Shown here piece after piece: positions 50,074-61,434 of a DNA stretch of 64,000 bases. Under the pieces are notes generated by a model, which was not told the DNA's origin, ran no database searches, and worked only from the letters and a program-made list of their open reading frames with translations. Numbering within the stretch: position 1 is the stretch's first letter; every line of letters begins with the position of its first letter. Made by a program: the position numbers and the translations under genes. The DNA is from Stereum hirsutum FP-91666 SS1. Its lineage: Eukaryota > Basidiomycota > Agaricomycetes > Russulales > Stereaceae. Where the stretch lies: contig NW_006763141.1 in the NCBI RefSeq assembly GCF_000264905.1, positions 84,244 through 148,243 of the forward strand, written 5' to 3'.

Positions 50074-51825
50074 TCAATCATCTTCATCCTCCACAAAAAC
50101 CTCGGGCACAATCTTCCGGATTTTCTCCAGGGTTTCCTCCGATATCGTACAGTCCGTGAGACAAAGCCATTGGACTCGACAGATCGTTTGAGTCCTTGTG
50201 CACAGCATGGATACTAAGTGATCCTGTAGCTCAGGAGTCAATCCGCCCGGGTACCAGGTGAAATCGATGTCTTGAATACGAAGGTGCGTCAATTGTGGGA
50301 ATGCGGACACAGTGGATAGGCCTGATTCGGTTTGATTTGACTTGTGGGAAAGCAATCTAATAACTTCGAGGGGACGGTGGGAGAACTCCAGGTATTTGAT
50401 GGATGGTAAGCGAGAGAGCACTTCCCAGACACCCGGGTACCCCCCTGCCTTCCGGACGATGAGCATCTCGATGTCGTTGAAGGAAAGCTTTTGAATAGCA
50501 TTGATGATACATGCTATGCGATCATTAAAGGGTGACATGGGCGGATGCAGCCTGAGGGCGAAGGAAGGAGGTCGTACCGCGAAAGGAGCAAAGTCGGGAC
50601 GGTCATTGGTCCAGCGAATCCGTCGTGAGGTCTCAAATAATATGGTGCCTGGTAGCGAATTATTCTTGACACCGTGACCAATACTGAGGACACGGAAAGG
50701 TAGGTGGCGTAAGGCGACTTTCGCGGATACAGCAGCGTACAAGGTATCGTGATCATCTTCAGGTGTCTCGGCACGCTCTACGAGAAGTGTGACTGCAAGG
50801 GCCACGGGATTTTTGAGAAAAGAATTCAAGAGAATTGAACAACTGGATGCGGACCCATGGAAAGTGAAATACTGCAGATTGGGAAGTTCGAGGGAACGGG
50901 TGCCAGATGGCGGGTGTATCACTGGGAAGAACACGGAGTTGATCTCTAGAGAGCGTAATTCTGGATTACGTTCCAGCAGGTCGAGAAAAGGGTCCATTGA
51001 ACGTGACGCCTTTGAGCCATACACAACTAGGCAGTGAAGGTTGCGGATAGCCGGGACCATCCAGTCGCCCTCAACGTACGGCAGTTCCAATGAGCGGAAT
51101 AAAGGTGCATTTCCTGCCAGGAAATTAGAGGGTATGGATATTGGATGCCCGAATCCGGTATGGCTGATGTTCAGTGCACGTAGGAATGGCGCCGGCCGGC
51201 ATAAGGTCGATAGAGCGGTATCGATGGAGGACGGTAGGAATCCGTTTAGTTCGATATGTTTTACTCTGTCCAGGTGTTCGCGCAGGATGTCGATGACGTT
51301 CTTAGCATCTGCTATGGCTGACCGATTGGACTGAGGAGCGGCTCCTTTGAATGCCAAACTATGCCAAATGGTCAACGGTCTGCCCTTGGATCTGATTACC
51401 ATCTCCGAAACCCATCTTGAACCCAGAGAGAAAGCAGGCGCGGCCCATAACGAGGACATACTCAAAGCAAAGTCTCTCCAATGGTGACACACATGTGTCA
51501 CGGTTATCCAACCAAGATCTTGGCGGCCGGATGGAGGATGAGCGTCGGCTAAAATCGTGAAGCATTCTGCTAGTAATTCGACAGGAAGCAAGGATATGGG
51601 AGCCACTGAGTTGAGCTGAGACTGCATCAAAGCGATGGCATGCTTCATCGCATCAACTTCGCCGTGGATCTTTTGTCGAAAAATTTGAAGCACGTCCGGG
51701 TGAGTACGAGCAGATATGTCCTGAGCACTGGGTATTCGAGCCTGTGATGCGAGATGCCAATGGCGTCTGTCACGATAGATGCTGCGGTTAGAATAATGTT
51801 GATAATTCGACGGGAAGGCGGTCAT
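50074..51825 (-). CDS. F-box protein, basidiomycete LRR-like type
   Basis: A single exon of 583 aa. The frame extends two codons further to a GTG, but the ATG at 51825 is the natural start. After a short N-terminus and a helix (EVDAMKHAIALMQSQL) comes the F-box (ISLLPVELLAECFTIL, then GWITVTHVCHHWRDFAL, SSLW). Irregular leucine-rich segments run to an acidic end. It is an SCF adaptor by family and resembles the gene at 18053-20210 in layout and around the F-box, so the two are probably paralogues. The substrate is unknown. Confidence 0.87.
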   Translation of the reverse strand: MTAFPSNYQHYSNRSIYRDRRHWHLASQARIPSAQDISARTHPDVLQIFRQKIHGEVDAMKHAIALMQSQLNSVAPISLLPVELLAECFTILADAHPPSGRQDLGWITVTHVCHHWRDFALSMSSLWAAPAFSLGSRWVSEMVIRSKGRPLTIWHSLAFKGAAPQSNRSAIADAKNVIDILREHLDRVKHIELNGFLPSSIDTALSTLCRPAPFLRALNISHTGFGHPISIPSNFLAGNAPLFRSLELPYVEGDWMVPAIRNLHCLVVYGSKASRSMDPFLDLLERNPELRSLEINSVFFPVIHPPSGTRSLELPNLQYFTFHGSASSCSILLNSFLKNPVALAVTLLVERAETPEDDHDTLYAAVSAKVALRHLPFRVLSIGHGVKNNSLPGTILFETSRRIRWTNDRPDFAPFAVRPPSFALRLHPPMSPFNDRIACIINAIQKLSFNDIEMLIVRKAGGYPGVWEVLSRLPSIKYLEFSHRPLEVIRLLSHKSNQTESGLSTVSAFPQLTHLRIQDIDFTWYPGGLTPELQDHLVSMLCTRTQTICRVQWLCLTDCTISEETLEKIRKIVPEVFVEDEDD

Positions 51826-52706
51826 GGTCACCTAGGTTCCGACTCCATGCCATCACCATTGATCATGATCTAGAGTCAAGTCAGTAAGCACGTTTATAAA
51901 TTAAAATCGACATGTTCACGACTCACCCCGAAAGAGACACGGCTCGGACGACGGTGGTGGGAGGAGCAACGTTGGAGCAACGACTCAACCGTTGGCGCGT
52001 CGCGTTTTGCCCGGGCCCTTCGGCACGTAGGTCGCATCCGGAGTTCGTGTCACCGGCATGCTCCGGCCGTTCCTCCTGCTAAAATTCGTCTTCTGATGAA
52101 CGACTATATCACTTTTTCGTTCGTGGGGCCCTATTTATCGGGCTCAGGACTGGACTCGGTCTGCTGGATGATAATGACATCGGCGCCAAAAATATTTTTC
52201 ACGGCTTTCCTGGATGTAAGTATGGCTTTCATCGGACATTCTAAGGCGGAGAAGGGATGAAGACTCGGACGCAGACGAGAATGAAATCTCAGGATATAAA
52301 GGATACTACTGCAACCACGTTGGCCTTTTAAGGACCGAGAGTGTGATTCTGGTCACTAGCAGCATGTGAATAGGTGGGTGCATATATGATGAAATATAAG
52401 TAGGAAAGATGAGGGCGAGTTAGAGCTCTAGCGTGGATTTAGTAGAGTAAGAGTAGAACGTGTCGCCAAAGATTTAGTCGTAACACCGAAAGTTATAATG
52501 GGCATAATTTAACCATTAGAGGGATGCGTACGGTAACGAGTTTTGAAAGGAGTAGATGTGGCCCTCCCGTTACATTTTTTTCTTTGGATTGAAGGGTGAA
52601 TCAACTCTGCTTAGACTCAAGACATTAAACTACCTCAGTGACGGAGCCCCAGGAGCTCGCAGGCTCGGGCTATAATCCGAGAGAGAACGCATAATATTAG
52701 TATACC
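51826..52706. other. intergenic
   Basis: 881 bases, A/T-richer than the genes; nothing recognised. Confidence 0.5.
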
Positions 52707-55283
52707 TCATCCGCCATAACTGAGCATAAAGCAGGTAAGATAAACACGACGACTCACAGCGACACTCCAATTTGTCGCTATCTGGCCATAGCCATTTGCA
52801 CGTTCCAAGTCACGAGTCTTCGTCTTAGATTGCGGACGTGGGCTTTCCGGGAATCGTTTGCTCCCGTTGGCCCCTCGATTAGAACCGGTGTAATGACTAT
52901 CCCGGGGGGGATGTGTACCCTCGGCGAGGTAGGTGTCGCTTGTGATATAACTTGTGGGAGAAGGAAGGGAAGTGAATTTGAACTGAAAACACCCGAGGTA
53001 CGGCACATAGTCAGTTATCCCAGGCTATCATATATATCCAGAGGTGCGAAGGAAAGAATCAAATGTGGGGCGTACGAACCACGGGATCCAACGTAGCCAA
53101 TTGCTCAGACTCTGCCGTATCCTCCGTCGTGGAAGTATATCCTACAGCCATGGATTGAGATTGAGGACCGGACAAAACGTTTCGATGGTAAGTGCGGAGG
53201 TCATTCCGCCGGTTGAGAGTTGTAATGAGACAGATGAAGTAGGCTGTATCAGCGTACACGTGTGTCTGTGAGTGGAATAAACGCTATGGATGTGGATAGA
53301 GTGACTCACACCGCGAAAGAAGGAAAAAGAATCCAATGTAAGTCTCTCCAGCCTTCGACATGACTGCAGACTGAGGAGAGGGCAGGTCAACATGAGTCTG
53401 AAAGAGAGACTGAACTGGATAACCTACTGTGACGAGAATGATCAACGCAAGTATACTGCCAATGCAAATAGTGTTATATAAAGTGGTCGCTGAATAATGT
53501 TTCACAGGTTAGGAAAAAAAATGAAAATACCTAGTCACCATTCCGGTGGTAACCGTATATATGATTAAGCTTGTGACGAGCGAGTCCGTCCTGGCAAAGG
53601 TTGAGTCAACTCAGTCACGTTAGAACAACCTGACGGAACGTGAAATAGATGCACTTATTCAAGACAGATCCTCTCCTTGATCTCCATAACAAGAATATCA
53701 TCAACAGAGAAATAACCCAGTCCGACAGGAGTATAGAGCTCAGGAGGAGGTACAAGACGGTCTAGACCATGGAAGGAGTTCAACGATTTTCGTATTCCTT
53801 ATTGATATATGGCGTGTGATACGTACTGAAAGCTGGTATTCCTGAGAGAAATGCGGTAGGTTCAGACTGTAACAGAGGCCGAAGTGAGAACAGGGACAGG
53901 ACCGCATGGTTGATCCGAAAAAGTACACTCACGTCTTGACAAAGAGATCTATTCAGCAGCACTTTCAGTGCGCGGTGACAGGTTCAGGGAGCAACGCCTC
54001 TGAAACCAATGCGACTCACATAGGCCGTCCACTGTTAAGAGACAGATAGATCATCGTAAGCGAAGGGCAACGACAGCGACTGGATGAAACAGCAGCGAAA
54101 TGATGCTAGCCTATAGTCAATACAATGGGCACTCCCTACATCGAGGCATGAGAAGTCATATGGGGGTGAGCTCATGATTCAGCATGGCTGAATGGCACTC
54201 GGTAGACGTACCGCTGCTACCGTCATGATCCACGATCTATTGCTCACTACAAGCAACGACGTTGTAAACAATACGATCCGTATAAAAACGAAGCGACGTA
54301 CTTCTCCATATTCGTTCGCAATAGAACCTATACGCCAATAACCGTGAGTTGATACAATTAGGGTAAAAACAACGGATAGTGGTACGGACCCTCTGACCAA
54401 CGTATCTGAAATAGTCTATCCCCGAAAGTGTCACCCATAGATCGAGAAAACGTCGGTCACGTAGCTTTATAGACTCAACAATGTGTACTCACCGTCAACA
54501 GCACCATCGCCTGCGTTACATCATAGGTCGGTCCACGGACTCGTCAGATAGCTACCCATCCCACATCACCCCAACATTGGCGATACATACCGTGATTGGC
54601 CTATTCAACGTACAGGTCAGAGACGAATTGAAAGGTGGGCTCCGATGGCGAATCACACGATAGGTACACAAGTGCCTTCTCAAAGGACAAGACATCAATG
54701 CAGCGAAGAGGGTAGCTCACCAAGGGACAGGATTGTTATCTATATTTATGGTGCCCTCTTGTATGCCACCAATAATGAGGATATGCACGGATTGGTACAC
54801 ACCAAACAAGTTGAGGACGGTGTTGACGGTGTTAAACACCCTGCATAGATTCATCAGAGAAGATCAGGCATCGCAATTGCAGTGGAGTAGAACTGCCAGA
54901 GGAAGAGGCTGTACCAGAGAATCCCGACCTGCAGAAGACGAAAATATTGGAACGCGTCAATGTCTACATCCCCGGACAATCCTTCTAGAATTTGATAGGG
55001 GTTTGAAACTCGAGTGACTCACCAACACTTTCAAACGCATAGAGTCTCTTGGATAAGTCGAGTAGTATGTGAACGTCTGTACAAGAATCACTCCGTAGAG
55101 TCTGATAACGCAAAGATCTCCAAGAGAAGTATTGGCCGTCGCAAGTTCAAGTGTCGCAATATTGAAAAGCAGAGCGCAAGAAAGAGATATAGTGAAGTGA
55201 ACTTACACAGCGCCTGCTATTTCACCGCCATACCTCGCTCCGATTGTGTTACTGATAGGATCAGTGCCGATAGGGCCTGCCAT
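52707..55283 (-). CDS. DUF6534-type seven-helix membrane protein, middle unresolved and probably broken
   Basis: The first nine exons are in frame: 55283..55207, 55101..55023, 54928..54915, 54840..54721, 54600..54591, 54510..54493, 54415..54390, 54327..54302, 54246..54212. They encode family landmarks: SNTIGARYGGEIAGAV, LYGVILVQTFTYYSTYPRDS, FNTVNTVLNLFGVY, TISDTLVRGFYCERIWRMSNR. Later pieces TDSLVTSLIIYTVTTGMVT (about 53530-53590), TTLYNTICIGSILALIILVT and YFICLITTLNRRNDLR continue the pattern and a polar tail follows. I could not close 54211-53990. The junction after TTGMVT (donor near 53530, acceptor near 53490) is out of frame by one base with every GT/AG pair I tried. Either an unusual splice or a mutation explains this. 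The family is expanded in mushroom fungi; its function is unknown. Confidence 0.6.
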
Positions 55284-56076
55284 TCTTGAGAGAGTGAAGA
55301 GTAGGAGGAGGAATGGCCGGCCGGCAGCGAACAAGACGTGAAGTGACGAGATGGTACGAGGAGGAGGGAGGAGAGGATAAAGAGACGTCTCCGTGCTTCG
55401 TGAAGATGGTGGTTCACGTCTAAGTCTGAATTGAGATAAACGAACTCGGAAGACGTTCTCCACCGACGCTGTTCGTATGCAGTCCGACGCTACTGCAGCG
55501 GCCAAGTCCACGCACAGCCTAAGCGCCCAAGAAGCTGTGTCTGTCGGACTACGATGCCCTCGTCGCTCCGAAAAACTCGTTGGTCGCTTGTCGTGGCATA
55601 TACAAGATACCATTTGAAACTCGTCCGCCGCATCTGAGGCCCAGAAAAATATCCAAATCGAGTGACCAAGACCAAGCTTGGGGAAGGTGTCTATCTCGAC
55701 GACGAGATTTAGCGCCTGTCGGAATTCAACGTGCTCAACTTGATAGCGGCAAGCGCTCTGCAACGGAAATCCCGGACATAATTAGGGGCAATCATAGAAA
55801 CATGCTCCTCGAGGTAAACCGGGCACAATTGTGAATGCTGGACCAGCGTCCTCGTACTACGCCGCACCCGGCGAGCAAAATGTGATAGGTTTCGAGACGC
55901 GACCTTATGCCTGTCCAAGATTTGTCGCTTTTACGGCGGGTTACACTGATCTACAACAATGTTTTACGGCTCGGCTTCTCGCTTTCTATGTTCACATACA
56001 ATTCAGGTCTGCGGGAAAGCTGACCATCAGCACGACAACAGCGAAGTTAGGCGTCATGGCGAGAATATTCGTACCT
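55284..56076. other. intergenic
   Basis: 793 bases downstream of ADE2 and upstream of the DUF6534-type gene. The open frame that extends upstream of 55283 is read-through without family signal. Confidence 0.45.
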
Positions 56077-58060
56077 CTACGAGCGCTTCACCTCGTACTT
56101 CTCCCAACCGACTTCTTCGAGTCTGTCTACCTTCGTCAAAACTTCGCTCTCCAACCCATTCAGGTAGGCCTCCATCTCTCCAACGAGACTAGGTATGCCA
56201 GCGGAAAGAATGCGCACTGCGAGCAATCCCGCGTTCATCCCGTTGTTGATCGCCACAGTGGCAACGGGAATGCCTCTCTGGAGACAGCGCCACACCGAAT
56301 CAGCAAAAATCGGACGGATACAACGTACAAGAGACGAGATACTAACCGGCATCTGCACAATGCTGTGTAGCGAATCGACACCGTCCAATGAACTTCCTTT
56401 CACCGGTACTCCAATGACTGGCAACGCGGTCATGGCAGCGACCATTCCTGGCAAGTGCGCCGCGCCGCCCGCGCCAGCGATGATGGTTCTAAGGCCCCTC
56501 GACGCCGCCGATCTGGAGTACTCAACCAACCTATCCGGGGTACGGTGCGCCGAAACAATCGTGAGCTCGTAAGGGATCCCGAACCGATCAAGAATACGCG
56601 CGGCGGGAAGCATAACAGGAAGGTCTGAGTCCGAGCCCATGATGACACCAACGAGAGGATGTTGGTGCGAAAAGCCTGTACCGGGTGCAGGTGGTGGAGG
56701 GGCGTACCGCTGAACGTCAGACGGCGCGTCGGAGCCTGGAAGAGCCTGAAGGAGTGGGCGCAGCCTGTCGCGCAATTGTGCGTCGGACTCCGCGACGATG
56801 GTGATGTGGCCCATTTTCCTGCCTACGCGGCACTCCGACTTCCCGTAGAGATGAACGCTGGCACCGGGAATGGTCAGAGCCGTGGAGGCAAAGTTGGTGA
56901 GCTCGGGCATGGACGATGATGTACCGAGGAGATTGAGCATTGCGGTGGAAGGAACTTTGAGGGAGGTGGAACCCAGAGGAAGGGAGAGGATGGCCCGGAG
57001 ATGATTCTCGTATTGTGATGTTTCGCAGGCTTCGATGGTATAGTGACCCGAGTTGTGTGGTCGAGGCGCGATTTCGTTCACAATGATTTGCCCTGGAATA
57101 CCCGTCGGTAAACTGAGAGGAAAGGAGCGGAATCGAACGTACCATCTTCAAGGAGGAACATTTCGACACCGAATACCCCTGCGCCACTCAAAGATTTGAC
57201 AGCAGTCTCTGCGACCGTTTTCGCTCGGGCAAAGAGAGTGGAGTCGCGGGTACGGAGTGGGGCGAAGACAAGGTGACAGATGTTATTTTTGTGGACAGTT
57301 TCGACAACGGGGTACGAAACGACATCGCCACTTGTAGTCCGAACAACCATTACGGCGATCTCCTTCGTAAACGGTACCCATCGTTCTGCGTACAGAGGCC
57401 TGTCGCCCAAAAATGATATCGCTTCCTGTGCTTGTGAGAGTTCGCGAAGGACAAAATTTCCCCGGCCATCATATGCCAATGTCTTGCTTTTCAGCATCAG
57501 AGGGAGCCCGAGGCTCCGTGCGGCAGAGGTAACGGACTCGATTGTGGAATCGACGGATATCGATTCGGCGACGGGGGTTCCGTGTTGTTGTAGATGCTCC
57601 TTTTGACGGAACTTGTTCTGGATGATACGGATGGTCGATGGACTAGGATGTACTTCCACCTTCTGCGTTTTCTGGACCTCCTCCAACACCTCTGCATCGA
57701 CATGCTCGATCTCCACTGTCAATACGGCCACCTTCGAGGCAAGCTCCCTGATCTTTTCTGGGTCAGAAAAAGAGCCGTTTATATGCGACCGTGATGGGTC
57801 AGTGGCAGAGAGGATTTGTTTGGCAGGGCCATGGTCGCCAGAGTCGAGGATAACGACGTTGACATTGAGAAGAGATGCGGCGGCCACAAGCATTCGACCA
57901 AGTTGGCCTCCACCTAGAGACCAAACATTGGTTCAAATAATCGCAAAAGAGTAGGATTCAAAGGGCTGTATAAAAGACACTACTTGAGTAAATTTGTGGA
58001 TAACCGAGCACGACTGAATAACCTACTCCCACCTAGTATTCCGACTGTTCTCGAGTCCAT
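56077..58060 (-). CDS. ADE2: phosphoribosylaminoimidazole carboxylase (AIR carboxylase)
   Basis: Four exons, 58060..58033, 57913..57143, 57092..56347 and 56277..56077, give 581 aa (yeast Ade2 is 571). The N-terminal part is the PurK-type ATP-grasp domain ([33 protein letters not shown]). The C-terminal part is the PurE-type domain ([45 protein letters not shown]). Together they convert AIR to CAIR in purine synthesis. The last intron (56346..56278) is 69 nt with no stop, but splicing restores the conserved [15 protein letters not shown]. All key motifs look intact. Confidence 0.96.
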
Positions 58061-58624
58061 GACCGCCTATTTACACAAGGGGATGAATGGTCTAAATTTT
58101 GGCGTATGGTGAGCCATCGATGCGGGAAATGGGTGTATACAATCGGAACATAAACGCTTACCCTTGCAAGAGGAATAGAGAGGGAAGTAAGGAGGATGGC
58201 CCAGAGAGGAGAACTTGAAGTCGAAAAGCCTGTTGATCTTATCACTGCTAGGTCGATAAGTATATAAAGATCTAATCTAATCAGTGTGCAACATTTGATG
58301 CCACACCCAACTCCCTTGATTTAAAAATCCGCTCTCTGAATAAACACAGGCATCACGAAACGCGAATTCATCTCATACTTATGAAGTGGATTATATAAAC
58401 GTCGGTGGGTGGTCAGACTAAGCCTCTGGTGAGTGGTGGTTGAAAGGTGCGTCTGATTGACGAGGCGCGCAGTAGCAGGTACATTTCCATTCATGAGTCA
58501 TGAGTCGTAAGTCCGTATTGAATGCGCACAATGAGACGATAAAGTACAGTACAGAAGAGCAACCAAACCAACCCACCTCCAACCCGTAGATTCGACCACC
58601 GCTACTTGGTAACCAAAAGGCCAC
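58061..58624. other. intergenic
   Basis: 564 bases holding the ADE2 promoter side and the AKR1 3' end; nothing specific seen. Confidence 0.45.
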
Positions 58625-61253
58625 CTAAACCTGACTAACAGGCTCATACCCACCCCTCCTTCCCATTCCACCCATAAGCCTCTCCCTCAACCTCTCCCTC
58701 AAGCCCTTCCTCGCCCCACCATTCAAACTAACCCCATCAACCTCCCCTTCCTCCTCCCTCCTCCTCTTCGCCTCTCTGAAGCCCTCTATAGGCACCTCAT
58801 AAAGCCTCTCATACTCCACCCCAATCTCCCTCCCCACCGTCCAGAAATCTTTACAATTACTGACTATACCCATATCGAATGGATTGCTTGCTTTTGACGC
58901 ACGTGCGAGGCCGGTGGTTGCTTTTCCCGTCGTGAACCGGTCGAGGCCGAGCAAATGAAGAAGGAAAGACGAAGAAGAACCACAGGCAGAGCAAAGCCCT
59001 TTATTCGTATGTCTGTGTCCCGCATGCGAATGTCCATGCGTATTCTCAAGCCCTGCGCCTTCGCTCAATAATCCCTCTTCGGGCGTTGCCTCGCCAGAAG
59101 ATGGTGGCGTGGCTGTCCCGGACGCATGATTGTGTCGGTGTCCCATCTGTCCCGCCAGACTCGCTCCCCCGCGGCCGCCCATGAAACCGTACCGTCCAAG
59201 GTTCGAGACTTCGAGCGTCGTCATTTGGCGGGCGATCTGCCAGTACTGTGAGGCGAGGAGGACGATGGTCCAGACGAGCTGAAGTGTTGCCCAGATGGTT
59301 ACGGCAAAGAGGAAGGGATCGGTGGCGGGGAGGGTGCAGATACTGGTTGGGAGGAGGCAAGACGATGATGGGGGTAATGGAGGGAGAGCAGAGAAGTCTG
59401 AGTGATACGGAGAGTTAGTGGATGGAAAAACTCGGCGCAGTTAGACTCACAGGCGAAGGAAAGGTAGTCGAACAATATAATGCCGATAACAAGCATGGTC
59501 ACGAACATCACGAACTGTCGGTGGTTGTGTACGCCCACTGTCATGATGAAGTCAGTAAAAAGTGTTTCGACTCGCTCGTTGGATCACGCTTACCGCAATT
59601 CCACACCCATGGGCAATGACTGTTCACTGAGGTGAGTATGGGCTCAGAAGCTTTCGATGACAGTACTCACTGGTCAGATCTCGCGATACACTTGTCACAT
59701 ATACGACAGTGCTTCGACCTGAGTGGTTTGCGGGCCTACAAAGAACCAGAACAGTCAATACAATTTTCTCTGGAGTCCAACGACGTGGTCACTCACCATA
59801 CACGAAATGCAGAATGTCTGGCCATTCAACCTTCCCTCCGACGCCAGATCCTCAATGACTGATTTGAGCTCTGCATCACTCGCTGGCGCGGGACATGACC
59901 CCGGATCGAGCGTCATGGAGCGGAAAAAGTTGTACGCGCATAGACCAAAGGCCAAGGCGAAGGTAAGGTGACTGAAAGGGTGAGACTCGGTCTCTGAGTA
60001 GTCGCAATGTAAGCACCGTTACGTTGTAAGACAAGGACCAGAAACGTACGTTGAATGAGTCGTGTGGCCCAGCCATACGCGACCCAGATCATAGAGGAGA
60101 AGATGATGCCTGCGAAGTAGGGACTCGCAGTGACGCTGTCGGTATACGTCGGGCGGTTGAGAAGGACACGGGTGACAATCTGTAGTGTGGCGTCAGCGTG
60201 GAGCGATAAAAAGGTGAGAAGAAGTGCAGTACGTGATGCATTCCAAAGAACTCGGCCATAGCAAGTATGATGCCAGTGTACCAGGGGAGGATCGTGAGGG
60301 TCGTGAATATGAGGAAGAGGAAGAATGTAGGCAAGGTGAATATTGCAAGCTTTGTGTTGCGCTCGCTCAGCGGTTTGCTTCTCTTTCCACCGTCCTCCGT
60401 GAAGCCCCCCTCCTCGAGCGCCCTCTTCCACGCGCCAAGACTCTTCAACTCCACCGCCATATCCCTCGCCGTCCTGCCCTCTCCATCCCTCGCGCCGAGC
60501 TCTGCTCCCTTCTCAATCAGCCTCCGTATGCACATCCTGTTCCCTCTTACTACCGCCCAGTGTAATGGCGTCAGCCCAGAGTCGTCCTTTGTGTTCGTGT
60601 TCGCCCCATGCTTCAGTAACAAATCCACCGAAAGAGCGTCTCCCTGGTACGCCGCCCACATCAGCGCTGTATGTCCGTTACTGTCCCTCTCGTCCACGCT
60701 TATCGGTTGATGCAAAAGGTAGAGCAGCGGCATGATACTGCTTGAATGTGTAACGAGATGTAAGGTGTTGTACCCCTGCGAGTCCTTGATGTTTGGGTCG
60801 GCGCCGTGAGCGATGAGGAGTTGAATGACATAGAGGTAGCCACCGCGGGCTGCCCATTGCATGGGTGTCGCAACAAGGTCTCCACCAAGAGCATCGACTT
60901 CGGCACCCTGGTCGAGTAGATAGCGACAGGCCGCTACTTGAGCGTTTATGGCTGCCCAGTGAAGGGGTGTGATGTTTTGCGAGTCGCGGTCTGTGGCGCG
61001 AGCTTGACCGGACTCGAGGAGTGAACGGAGGACGTCAACATCGCCACGCTGAGCAGCAACAAATACATTCTGCTGCAGCACGAAATCATCATCGTCAAGG
61101 TTGAGCAAGAATAAGACGGACTGCGGGACGCACCTCGGGCTCTGACGTAGTTCGCACCTGGGAAGCAGGTGCGGAGAAGTCTCCGGCTGCTGCAGTAGCA
61201 GCCGTCACAGACGACGCGGAAGGCTCGCTCTTACCGTTCGCCGTGTCTGTCAT
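58625..61253 (-). CDS. AKR1: ankyrin-repeat palmitoyltransferase Akr1
   Basis: Eight exons give 745 aa: 61253..61134, 61072..60233, 60179..60050, 59993..59797, 59735..59671, 59619..59594, 59537..59451, 59397..58625. About six ankyrin repeats cover residues 45-265 (for example TPLHWAAINAQVAACRYLL, TALMWAAYQGDALSVDLLL). Membrane segments come next, then the zinc-binding Cys-rich domain (SKHCRICDKCIARS) with the catalytic DHHC at about 450-453, assembled across an intron. Further membrane helices and a hydrophilic tail with a His-rich patch follow. Akr1 S-palmitoylates membrane-associated proteins in the Golgi, including the yeast casein kinases Yck1/2. The gene shares a 181-bp divergent promoter with the GPHR homologue. 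Confidence 0.95.
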
Positions 61254-61434
61254 AGTTATATTTGTGTCGTGGACGTCGTGGTTGACGGCAAGGAATGCGT
61301 AGTGGCCGTGGTGGACGCCGGTTGCTGTGCGACAGAGCCTCGCGCGGGCCACTCAACTTCTAAATATAGCCGCATGCTGGCGTGGCGGCTAACAGCTCAG
61401 TGTGGCGCCCCTTTTGTTCTGAACCACGTCCATC
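61254..61434. promoter_or_regulatory. divergent promoter of AKR1 and the GPHR homologue
   Basis: Only 181 bases separate the two ATGs, so both core promoters and leaders must lie here. A TAAATATAG box is visible near 61361. Confidence 0.55.
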
